From assembly GCA_003446655.1 (NCBI GenBank), contig DMCZ01000004.1:1-21016 (forward strand): a DNA stretch of 21,016 nt. The letters run 5' to 3'. Below are positions 1 to 6,454 of this stretch, one piece after another. The stretch is from Thauera sp. (GTDB lineage Bacteria; Pseudomonadota; Gammaproteobacteria; Burkholderiales; Rhodocyclaceae). Made by a program: the position numbers and the translations under genes. The notes under the pieces were generated by a model. That model made no database searches and had not been told where the DNA came from. It saw nothing but the letters and a program-made list of their open reading frames with translations. Numbering within the stretch: the first letter of the stretch is position 1; each line of letters opens with the position of its first letter.

Positions 1-19
1 AGATGTGTATAAGAGACAG
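1..19. other. Tn5 mosaic-end (tagmentation adaptor) at contig end
   Basis: The first 19 bases read AGATGTGTATAAGAGACAG, which is exactly the Tn5 transposase mosaic end used in Nextera-type libraries. The reading frame of the adjacent cysteine desulfurase is sensible up to this sequence and turns to nonsense inside it. It is therefore best read as an untrimmed sequencing adaptor, not genomic DNA and not a resident transposon end. Base 19 is shared and could belong to either side. Confidence 0.95.
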
Positions 20-489
20 GTCTCATTGTTGGCGAGCATCACGGACACGAGACTGGGACGCGCGGCGATGACCGCCTGCCAGTCGAGAGGATCGATCCGC
101 CCGTGCATGTCGACGGCGATCTCGCGCAGGACCCAGCCGCCACGCTCAAGCTGCCGCGCCGGCTCGCGTACGCAGGGGTGCTCGATGCTGCTCACCGCCA
201 GCCGCGCCGGCTTCATAGTCGCGGCTGCGCCCTTGAGGAACAGGTTGTTCGCCTCCGAGCCGCCACTGGTGAAAATCACCTCGGTGGAATGTGCGCCCAC
301 CGCAGTGGCCACGCGCGAACGCGCCTCATCGACCGCGGCGCGAGCCTGGCGGCCATACTCATGCCGGCTCGAGGCGTTGCCAAACCGCACGGGCTCGGCA
401 GCGCCGAGCCAGGGCAGCATGGCTTCACGCACGACCGGATCGAGCGGCGTCGTGGCATTCCAGTCGAGATAGACCGGCGCAAAACTCAT
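20..489 (-). CDS. Cysteine desulfurase, NifS/IscS family (N-terminal part, truncated at contig edge)
   Basis: A PLP-dependent class V aminotransferase-fold enzyme that would take sulfur from L-cysteine for Fe-S cluster assembly. About 157 residues are present, starting at the ATG at 487-489. Visible family signatures are an early VYLDWNATTPLDP, then FGNASS, FTSGGSEANNL (PLP-phosphate region) and SSIEHPCV, whose His should stack on PLP. The last residues, SVMLANNET, match the family position where Gly normally follows. The PLP lysine and active-site cysteine loop lie beyond the edge. The start is 9 bases after iscR, so the two probably share a transcript. The N-terminus (LDWNATTPLD) looks more like the NifS-type group than canonical IscS (LDYSATTPVD), so a dedicated IscS could follow outside the window. 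The truncation comes from the adaptor, not a mutation. Confidence 0.88.
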
Positions 490-498
490 CGGCGGGCC

Positions 499-984
499 TC
501 AGATCGCGGCGATTTCGCGCACAGTCGACGGCGTCGCGCGACGGCGGATGTTGCGCAGCACCGCCATGTCCGCATCGGGCTGGACGCGCCGGTTCACCAG
601 CGCGTCCAGCGTTACCGAATCGAGATACGCGTACATTCGCTTGTTGAGATTGGCCCAGAGATCGTGGGTCATGCAGCGATGAGCATCGTGGCAATTTTCC
701 TTGCCGCCGCACTGAGTCGCGTCGAGCGGCTCGTCAACCGCGATGATGATGTCAGCGACCGTGATCGCCGCGATATCACGCGCGAGGCGATAGCCGCCGC
801 CCGGCCCGCGCACGCTGCTCACCAGGTCATGGCGACGCAACTTGCCGAACAACTGCTCGAGATAGGACAGCGAGATCTTCTGACGCTCGGCGATCCCGGC
901 CAGCGTGACCGGCCCGTCGGCCTGGCGGGAAGCCAGATCGATCATCGCCGTTACGGCAAAGCGGCCCTTGGTCGTGAGTCTCAT
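499..984 (-). CDS. iscR: Fe-S cluster-sensing transcriptional regulator IscR (Rrf2 family)
   Basis: A winged-helix Rrf2-family repressor that carries a [2Fe-2S] cluster and controls Fe-S biogenesis genes. The product is 161 residues, close to E. coli IscR. The N-terminus MRLTTKGRFAVTAMIDLA and the wing/HTH region around RGPGGGYRLAR (59-69) are typical. The cluster ligands are at the same positions as in E. coli: C92, C98, C104 and H107. The ATG at 982-984 was chosen because AGGAG lies just upstream and because it gives the family N-terminus; a longer frame opens upstream to about 1053 but adds unrelated residues. It lies downstream of cysE and directly upstream of a cysteine desulfurase. An IscR-type operator overlaps its promoter, so autoregulation is likely. 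Confidence 0.96.
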   Translation of the reverse strand: MRLTTKGRFAVTAMIDLASRQADGPVTLAGIAERQKISLSYLEQLFGKLRRHDLVSSVRGPGGGYRLARDIAAITVADIIIAVDEPLDATQCGGKENCHDAHRCMTHDLWANLNKRMYAYLDSVTLDALVNRRVQPDADMAVLRNIRRRATPSTVREIAAI

Positions 985-1062
985 GCTCGCTCCTGGAGAG
1001 AATGCGGAAGTCGATTCAGTGAGGCACTCCGCGCTCGCAAGCAGATCACTCACGAACGCCGA

Positions 1063-1087
1063 ATACCTGAACGTTTAGGTCGACTAT
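1063..1087 (-). promoter_or_regulatory. IscR type-1-like operator upstream of iscR
   Basis: Read on the minus strand, this 25-base imperfect palindrome begins ATAGTCGAC, has an A-rich centre (AAA) and ends TCAGGTAT. By my count it matches the published E. coli type 1 IscR consensus (half-sites ATASYYGAC and GTCRRSTAT) at 21 of 25 positions. It overlaps the putative -10 hexamer of the iscR promoter, as expected for autorepression by cluster-loaded IscR. That it binds IscR is an inference from this match. Confidence 0.75.
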
Positions 1088-1111
1088 ACATATCCCGACA
1101 AAAACGATCAA
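1083..1111 (-). promoter_or_regulatory. Putative sigma-70 promoter of iscR
   Basis: On the minus strand, TTGATC (1106-1111) and TATAGT (1083-1088) are separated by exactly 17 bases. The -10 differs from consensus at one position. The expected start would be near 1076, leaving an untranslated leader of roughly 90 bases before iscR. The IscR-like operator covers the -10 and the presumed start point. Confidence 0.6.
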
Positions 1112-1156
1112 CTACTCCCCACCGCACTCCATGACCCAGGTCAAGTTCGCCCCGAC

Positions 1157-1912
1157 TCAATCAACCATCTTCGATAGCTTGCCCGCATCGAAGTCATCGC
1201 CCGGCGCCACCGACAGATCGAGCTTCACGCCCGCAGCCTCGAGCCGGGCGATGATCGCCTCGATCCGCCGATCGGTCTCGACGGAGTGGTCGAGCAAACC
1301 ATGCAATGCCTTGGATACCGGGTCATCCATGTCACGCGTCACGCCGTATGCGCTGAAGCCGATCTGCTCGGCCTTCTGCTCGCGCGCCGCATCGCGCTCC
1401 GGATCGACGATCCGCGCCGGGTTGCCGACCGCGGTCGCCCCCGCAGGTACCGGCTTGACGACGACGGCGTTCGAACCAATCTTGGCGCCATCACCCACGG
1501 TGAAACCACCAAGAACCTTCGCGCCCGCGCCCACCACCACCCCGCGCCCGAGCGTGGGGTGACGTTTGGTGCCGCGGTACAGCGAAGTACCACCAAGTGT
1601 CACTGCCTGGTAGATCGTGCAGTCGTCGCCAATTTCGGCAGTTTCGCCGATGACGACGCCCATGCCGTGATCGATGAACACCCGGCGCCCGATCACCGCG
1701 CCCGGATGAATCTCGATCCCGGTGAGGAAACGGCTGATGTGGCTGACGAAGCGTCCCAGCCAGTGCCAATCGCGCACCCACGCCGCGTGCGCGAGGCGGT
1801 GAAACATCAGCGCGTGGATACCCGGGTAGCAGGTCAGCACCTCGAGCGTCGAACGCGCAGCCGGGTCGCGTTCGCGGACGCTGGCAAGATCTTCGCGCAG
1901 GCGGCTGAACAT
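1157..1912 (-). CDS. cysE: Serine O-acetyltransferase
   Basis: Transfers acetyl from acetyl-CoA to L-serine, giving O-acetylserine, the first committed step of cysteine synthesis. The protein is 251 residues: a helical N-terminal part (MFSRLREDLASVRERDPAAR), then a left-handed beta-helix of hexapeptide repeats from about residue 67. Catalytic features are FIDHGMGVVIGETA with His82, and Glu67 in TGIEIHPGA, 15 residues before that His as in the family dyad (Asp in E. coli, often Glu in Bacillus/cyanobacterial-type CysE). The ATG at 1910-1912 has GGAG nine bases upstream and gives the usual family start; an ATG at 1927 would add five residues without a good ribosome site. A tail of about 70 residues follows the catalytic domain and ends in Asp, not the C-terminal Ile typical of CysE that docks into CysK. 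It has its own putative promoter with an IscR-like site. Confidence 0.95.
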   Translation of the reverse strand: MFSRLREDLASVRERDPAARSTLEVLTCYPGIHALMFHRLAHAAWVRDWHWLGRFVSHISRFLTGIEIHPGAVIGRRVFIDHGMGVVIGETAEIGDDCTIYQAVTLGGTSLYRGTKRHPTLGRGVVVGAGAKVLGGFTVGDGAKIGSNAVVVKPVPAGATAVGNPARIVDPERDAAREQKAEQIGFSAYGVTRDMDDPVSKALHGLLDHSVETDRRIEAIIARLEAAGVKLDLSVAPGDDFDAGKLSKMVD

Positions 1913-1990
1913 GCTGGGGAACTCCATCTTGACAGGGGATCGTGATGCCGGTTGACTCGTGCGCGCGGCCGCTGTCGGACAACGCGTGCA

Positions 1991-2015
1991 ATTTCCGAGA
2001 ATTTTAATCGACTAT
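1991..2015 (-). promoter_or_regulatory. Second IscR type-1-like site, upstream of cysE
   Basis: On the minus strand this 25-base stretch begins ATAGTCGA, has AAAA at the centre and ends CTCGGAAAT. By hand count it agrees with the E. coli type 1 IscR consensus at 20 of 25 positions and shares 16 of 25 with the site upstream of iscR, including the first eight bases. It contains the putative -10 of cysE. The right half is weaker than the left. Regulation of cysE by IscR is inferred. Confidence 0.5.
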
Positions 2016-2030
2016 CCGCACGCCGACCAA
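2001..2030 (-). promoter_or_regulatory. Putative promoter of cysE
   Basis: On the minus strand, TTGGTC (2025-2030) lies 18 bases before TAAAAT (2001-2006). The -10 matches consensus at five of six positions; the -35 is weak. It sits in the 140-base gap between trmJ and cysE and would give a leader of about 80 bases. The IscR-like site covers the -10. Confidence 0.45.
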
Positions 2031-2052
2031 GCCATGCCCGGAGGAAGGGCGT

Positions 2053-2793
2053 TCAGCCCCTGCGTTTGGGCGTCTCGAAAGTGGTGAGCATCCCGCGCAG
2101 GATGGCCACCTCCTCCTTCTCCAGGCGCACCCGGTTGAACAGGCGCCGCATGCGCGGCAGCAGGCGCTTGGGGTTGGCAGGGTCATGAAAGCCGCTGGCA
2201 GTGACCACTCTCTCCAGATGCGCCATGAAGCCTTCGAAGTCCGCATGCGTGGCCGGCTCGGCCCGGGCGTCAAGGGGTGCCGACGCCGTCTCACCCAGCG
2301 CAGCCATGCGCAGCTCGTAGCTCAGCACCTGAACCGCTGCGCCCAGGTTAAGCGAGGAAAACTCCGCATCGGTCGGAATGGTCACCGGAACGCTGCACAG
2401 ACCGACCTCCTCGTTGGTCATCCCGCTGGTCTCGTTGCCGAACACCAGCGCAACAATGCCGTCGCTGACGCGAGCGACCAGCTCGCACGCCGCCTCGCGG
2501 GCGTGCATGCGCGGCAGCGACAGTTCCCGCCGTCGAGCGGTCAGCGCGGCAGAGAATACCGTGTCCGCCAGCGCCTCCTGCAGGCTGCCAACGACGCGCG
2601 CGGACTCCAGAACATCGATGGCGCCCGAGGCACGCGCCGTCGCGACCTCGTCCGGAAAGCGCTCCGGCGCCACGAGCCAGAGGTCGCGCAGACCCATGGT
2701 CTTCATGGCGCGTGCCGCGGCGCCGATGTTCCCCGGGTGGCTCGTACGTGAAAGCACGATCCGGATACGGTCGAGCGCGAGGGGGCGATTCAT
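2053..2793 (-). CDS. trmJ: tRNA (cytidine/uridine-2'-O-)-methyltransferase TrmJ
   Basis: A SPOUT-class SAM-dependent enzyme that 2'-O-methylates position 32 in the anticodon loop of certain tRNAs. The product is 246 residues, the usual size. Motifs visible are SHPGNIGAAARAMKTMGL near the N-terminus, and the knotted SAM site VFGNETSGMTNEE followed by IPTDAEFSSLNLGAAVQVLSYEL. The C-terminal part (ERVVTASGF, PRMRRLFNR) is the TrmJ extension. The ATG at 2791-2793 was chosen over a much longer open frame (to about 3114) because it gives the family start MNRPLALDRIRIVLSRTSHP and the longer frame would overlap suhB antisense. It is divergent from suhB and upstream of cysE and iscR, an order I recall from other betaproteobacteria and gammaproteobacteria. 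Confidence 0.94.
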   Translation of the reverse strand: MNRPLALDRIRIVLSRTSHPGNIGAAARAMKTMGLRDLWLVAPERFPDEVATARASGAIDVLESARVVGSLQEALADTVFSAALTARRRELSLPRMHAREAACELVARVSDGIVALVFGNETSGMTNEEVGLCSVPVTIPTDAEFSSLNLGAAVQVLSYELRMAALGETASAPLDARAEPATHADFEGFMAHLERVVTASGFHDPANPKRLLPRMRRLFNRVRLEKEEVAILRGMLTTFETPKRRG

Positions 2794-2820
2794 ATTAAAA
2801 TTCCGCGTTTTCCGAACTTG

Positions 2821-2837
2821 CCGGGCTGCCTGCCCGG
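2821..2837. repeat. Inverted repeat in the trmJ-suhB divergent spacer
   Basis: CCGGGC (2821-2826) and GCCCGG (2832-2837) form a perfect 6-bp inverted repeat around a five-base centre, in the 135-base region from which trmJ and suhB diverge. It lies 27 bases upstream of the trmJ start. It could be an operator or an RNA hairpin in the trmJ leader. I could not identify convincing -35/-10 pairs for either gene here. Confidence 0.4.
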
Positions 2838-2928
2838 AACGTGAATGCGATAAGACGGCAAGGCGCCCCGCGACGCCCCGCACGCAACGCGTCGCAGGCC
2901 CCGATTCTTTAACCGAGACCGAACCCGC

Positions 2929-3741
2929 ATGCATCCCACCCTGAACATCGCCATCAAGGCCGCCCGACGCGCCGCATCCGTCATCAACCGCGCCTCGACC
3001 CAGCTCGACCTGCTGACCGTGCAATCCAAGTCGCCCAACGACTTTGTCACCGAGGTCGACCGCGCTGCCGAGCAGGCGATCATCGAGGTGCTGCGCGACG
3101 CCTTCCCGGGGCACGGGATTCTAGCAGAGGAGTCCGGCGAGTCCGCTCCGGCCAATGGCAAGGAAAGCGAGTTCACCTGGATCATTGATCCGCTCGACGG
3201 CACCACCAACTTCATCCACGGCTTCCCGCAGTACGCGGTCTCGATCGCACAGACGAAGAACGGCGTGCTCGAACATGCGGTGGTCTACGACCCCAACACC
3301 AACGAACTCTTCACCGCCTCGCGCGGCAGCGGCGCCTTCCTCAACGACCGCCGCATCCGCGTCTCGCGCCGCACCCGCCTCAACGAGGCGTTGATCGGCA
3401 CCGGTTTCCCCTTCCGCCAGTTCGACAACGTCGATGCGTACCTGGCGATGTTCAAGGAACTCACGCAGAAGACGGCCGGCATCCGCCGCCCGGGCGCCGC
3501 CTCGCTCGACCTGGCCTATGTCGCCGCCGGTCGCCTCGACGGTTTCTGGGAGATGGGCCTGTCACCCTGGGACATGGCCGCGGGCGTTTTGCTGATCCAG
3601 GAAGCGGGCGGCCTGGTGTCGGATCTGTCCGGTGAAGGCAACTACCTCACCACCGGCAACGTGGTCGCGGGAACGCCGAAGATCTTCGGCCAGCTGCTGC
3701 CGATCATCCAGTCGTATCGCCCGGCCAATATGCAGGCCTGA
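2929..3741 (+). CDS. suhB: Inositol-1-monophosphatase family protein SuhB
   Basis: A Mg2+-dependent, Li+-sensitive phosphatase of the IMPase family. In enterobacteria SuhB also acts with the Nus factors in rRNA transcription antitermination. The product is 270 residues, matching the family. Metal-binding motifs are all present: ILAEESGE, then WIIDPLDGTTNFIHGFP (motif A), and SPWDMAAG near the C-terminus (motif B). The usual DFVTEVDRAAEQ also appears near residue 40. The ATG at 2929 gives MHPTLNIAIKAARRA, the typical start; only a weak GAGA precedes it. It is divergent from trmJ, and mutS begins within about 10 bases of its stop, so suhB and mutS are probably cotranscribed. Confidence 0.95.
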   Translation: MHPTLNIAIKAARRAASVINRASTQLDLLTVQSKSPNDFVTEVDRAAEQAIIEVLRDAFPGHGILAEESGESAPANGKESEFTWIIDPLDGTTNFIHGFPQYAVSIAQTKNGVLEHAVVYDPNTNELFTASRGSGAFLNDRRIRVSRRTRLNEALIGTGFPFRQFDNVDAYLAMFKELTQKTAGIRRPGAASLDLAYVAAGRLDGFWEMGLSPWDMAAGVLLIQEAGGLVSDLSGEGNYLTTGNVVAGTPKIFGQLLPIIQSYRPANMQA

Positions 3742-3748
3742 TCCTGCC

Positions 3749-6454
3749 TTGACAGCGAGCAAGACCTTGCGCGGCGAGGCCGCCGCGCGCCCAGCCGGCC
3801 TGAGCGAAGCGGAGATCAGCGCCCACACGCCGATGATGCAGCAGTATCTGCGCCTGAAGCTGCAGCATCCGGACACCCTGCTCTTCTACCGCATGGGCGA
3901 CTTCTACGAGCTCTTCTTCGAAGACGCCGAGAAAGCCGCCCGCCTGCTCGACATCACGCTGACCACCCGCGGCCAGTCGAGCGGCAAGCCGATCCGCATG
4001 GCGGGCGTCCCCTTCCACGCCGTCGAGCAATACCTCGCGCGCCTGGTCAGGCTCGGCGAGTCGGTGGTGATCGCCGAGCAGGTGGGCGAGCCGGGCGCGA
4101 ACAAGGGGCCGATGGAGCGCGCAGTCAGCCGCATCGTCACCCCCGGCACATTGACCGACGCCGCGCTGCTCGACGACCGCCGCGACGCGCTGCTGCTTGC
4201 CGCCAACCTGCACCGCGGCGTGCTGGGGCTGGCCTGGCTGAACCTCGCCAACGGCGACTTCCGCCTCATGCAGTGTCCGTCCGACGCACTGCAGGCGCAG
4301 TTCGAGCGCCTGCGCCCGGCCGAGGTACTGGTGCCCGACGGCCTCGCCCTGCCCCTGCTCGATGCGCTCGCCCCGGCCCAGCGCCGGCTGGCCGACTGGC
4401 AGTTCGACGCCGAGACCGGCACCCGGCTGCTGACGACCCACTTCGGCACCCGCGACCTCGCCGGCTTCGGGGTCGAGGACCTGCCGGTGGCGCTCGGCGC
4501 CGCGGCGGCGCTGTACGACTACGCCCAGGCCACCCAGCGCCAGACGCTGGCCCACGTCACCGGCCTCGTCGTCGAGCGCGAATCCGAATACCTGCGCCTG
4601 GATGCTGCCACCCGGCGAAACCTGGAACTGACCGAGACCCTGCGCGGCGAATCTTCGCCCACCCTGCTGTCGCTGCTCGACACCTGCGTCACCAGCATGG
4701 GCTCGCGCTGGCTGCGCCATGCGCTGCACCACCCGCTGCGCGAGCGTGCCGAGCCTGCCGCGCGCCATGCCGCGGTGGCGGAGCTGGTGGGCGGCGCCGA
4801 GGCGGATATCGACGAGAGCGCCGGCGGCGCCACGCGGCAGGCCTCCGGCAGCCTGGCGCTCGCCAGCCGCGACGGCCGCATCGCCTTCGCGGTGCGCAGC
4901 GCGCTGCGCGGCGTCGCCGACGTGGACCGCATCACCGCCCGCATCGCGCTGCGCAGCGCGCGCCCGCGCGACCTGTCGGCGCTGCGCGAGAGCCTGGTGC
5001 GCCTGCCCGAGCTTGCCGCCGCGCTCGCTCCCTGCCGGGCGCCGCTGCTGGCCGGGATCGTCGGCGCGCTCGCCATCGCCCCCGAGCCGCTCGAGCTGCT
5101 GCAGCACGCGATCGCCGCCGAGCCGGCGGCGATGGTCCGCGACGGCGGCGTGATCGCCCCCGGTTTTGATGCCGAGCTCGACGAGCTGCGCGGCATCCAG
5201 ACCAACTGCGGCGAATTCCTGATGGCGCTGGAGGCGCGCGAGCGCGAACGCAGCGGCATCGCCGGGCTCAAGGTCGAGTTCAACAAGGTGCACGGCTTCT
5301 ACATCGAGGTCAGCCGCGCCAACGCCGACAAGGTGCCCGACGACTACCGCCGCCGCCAGACGCTGAAGAACGCCGAGCGCTACATCACGCCCGAACTCAA
5401 GGCCTTCGAGGACAGGGCACTGTCGGCCAACGAGCGTGCGCTGGCACGCGAGAAGCTGCTCTTCGACCAGGTGCTGGACGTGCTCGCCGCGCACATCCCG
5501 GCGCTGCAGCGCATCGCGCGCGCGCTCGCCCTGCTCGACGGCCTCGCCGCTCTGGCCGAAGCCGCGCTGCGTTACGGCTACGTCCAGCCACGCTTCGTCG
5601 ATAGTCCGGGCCTCACCATCGTCGGCGGCCGCCATCCGGTGGTCGAGCGCCAGGTGGAGAACTTCATCCGCAACGACGCCCGGCTGGCCGCCACCCGCCG
5701 CATGCTGATGATCACCGGCCCCAACATGGGCGGCAAATCGACCTTCATGCGCCAGGTGGCGTTGATCTGCCTGCTCGCCCACGTCGGCAGCTTCGTACCG
5801 GCGGATGCCGCCGAGCTCGGCCCCCTGGATGCCATCTTCACCCGCATCGGTGCTTCCGACGACCTCGCCTCGGGGCGCTCGACCTTCATGGTCGAGATGA
5901 CCGAGGCCGCCGCCATCCTGCATGGCGCCACCGAGCGCAGCCTGGTGCTGATGGACGAGATCGGCCGCGGCACCTCGACCTTCGACGGCCTCGCGCTCGC
6001 CTTCGCGATCGCCCGCCACTTGCTTGAGAAGTCGCGCTCGCTGACGCTCTTCGCCACCCACTACTTCGAGCTCACCCGCCTCAACGCCGACTACCCCGAG
6101 TGCGCCAACGTGCATCTGGATGCGGTCGAGCACGGCCACCGCATCGTCTTCCTGCACGCGCTGGAGGAAGGCCCGGCGAGTCAGAGCTACGGCATCGAGG
6201 TCGCCGCGCTCGCCGGCATTCCGGCCACGGTGATCCGCGACGCCAAGCGCCGGCTGCGCGCGCTGGAGAACCGCGAGATCGTCGCCGGCCCGCAGGCCGA
6301 CCTGTTCGCCGCCCTGCCCGAGCCGGACGCCGCGCCGCTGTCGCACCCGGTGCTGACCGAGCTCGCCGATATCGACCCGGACGCATTGAGCCCGCGCGAG
6401 GCGCTCGAGCGCCTCTACGCCCTGAAACGCCTGGCTGGAGACGCCGCAGCATGA
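3749..6454 (+). CDS. mutS: DNA mismatch repair protein MutS
   Basis: Recognises mismatches and small loops and starts methyl-directed or strand-directed repair. With the chosen start the protein is 901 residues. The mismatch-binding Phe-x-Glu is F52-Y-E54 in RMGDFYELF. The ATPase has Walker A GPNMGGKST (657-665), Walker B LVLMDEIGRG (D736, E737) and FATHYFEL. A pentapeptide QADLF (849-853) near the C-terminus fits a beta-clamp-binding motif. The start is uncertain: the only in-frame candidates after the suhB stop are TTG at 3749, TTG at 3767 and ATG at 3833, and the ATG would remove the conserved SAHTP segment before MMQQYL. TTG 3749 keeps a normal N-terminus but has no clear ribosome site. 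About 30 extra residues (roughly 351-380, Ala/Gly/Ser-rich) sit in the lever region compared with E. coli. Confidence 0.96.
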   Translation: MTASKTLRGEAAARPAGLSEAEISAHTPMMQQYLRLKLQHPDTLLFYRMGDFYELFFEDAEKAARLLDITLTTRGQSSGKPIRMAGVPFHAVEQYLARLVRLGESVVIAEQVGEPGANKGPMERAVSRIVTPGTLTDAALLDDRRDALLLAANLHRGVLGLAWLNLANGDFRLMQCPSDALQAQFERLRPAEVLVPDGLALPLLDALAPAQRRLADWQFDAETGTRLLTTHFGTRDLAGFGVEDLPVALGAAAALYDYAQATQRQTLAHVTGLVVERESEYLRLDAATRRNLELTETLRGESSPTLLSLLDTCVTSMGSRWLRHALHHPLRERAEPAARHAAVAELVGGAEADIDESAGGATRQASGSLALASRDGRIAFAVRSALRGVADVDRITARIALRSARPRDLSALRESLVRLPELAAALAPCRAPLLAGIVGALAIAPEPLELLQHAIAAEPAAMVRDGGVIAPGFDAELDELRGIQTNCGEFLMALEARERERSGIAGLKVEFNKVHGFYIEVSRANADKVPDDYRRRQTLKNAERYITPELKAFEDRALSANERALAREKLLFDQVLDVLAAHIPALQRIARALALLDGLAALAEAALRYGYVQPRFVDSPGLTIVGGRHPVVERQVENFIRNDARLAATRRMLMITGPNMGGKSTFMRQVALICLLAHVGSFVPADAAELGPLDAIFTRIGASDDLASGRSTFMVEMTEAAAILHGATERSLVLMDEIGRGTSTFDGLALAFAIARHLLEKSRSLTLFATHYFELTRLNADYPECANVHLDAVEHGHRIVFLHALEEGPASQSYGIEVAALAGIPATVIRDAKRRLRALENREIVAGPQADLFAALPEPDAAPLSHPVLTELADIDPDALSPREALERLYALKRLAGDAAA

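Noticed and set aside
1..19. A genuine Tn5/IS50 end
   Set aside because: No transposase or second end is present, the hyperactive 19-base mosaic end is a synthetic library sequence, and it lies exactly at the contig edge.
103..1134. A 343-codon plus-strand open frame over the desulfurase and iscR
   Set aside because: It is antisense to two clearly recognised genes, is rich in Arg, His and Ala and has no family pattern.
2113..2793. trmJ start at the far upstream codon near 3114
   Set aside because: The extra 107 residues overlap suhB antisense, have no family similarity and precede the perfect family start at 2793.
3704..6346. An 880-codon open frame on the minus strand, antisense to mutS
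   Set aside because: It mirrors mutS codon by codon in a very GC-rich gene, where antisense stops are rare. Its translation is Ala/Gly/Gln/Arg-rich with no recognisable domain, while the plus-strand frame is an intact MutS.
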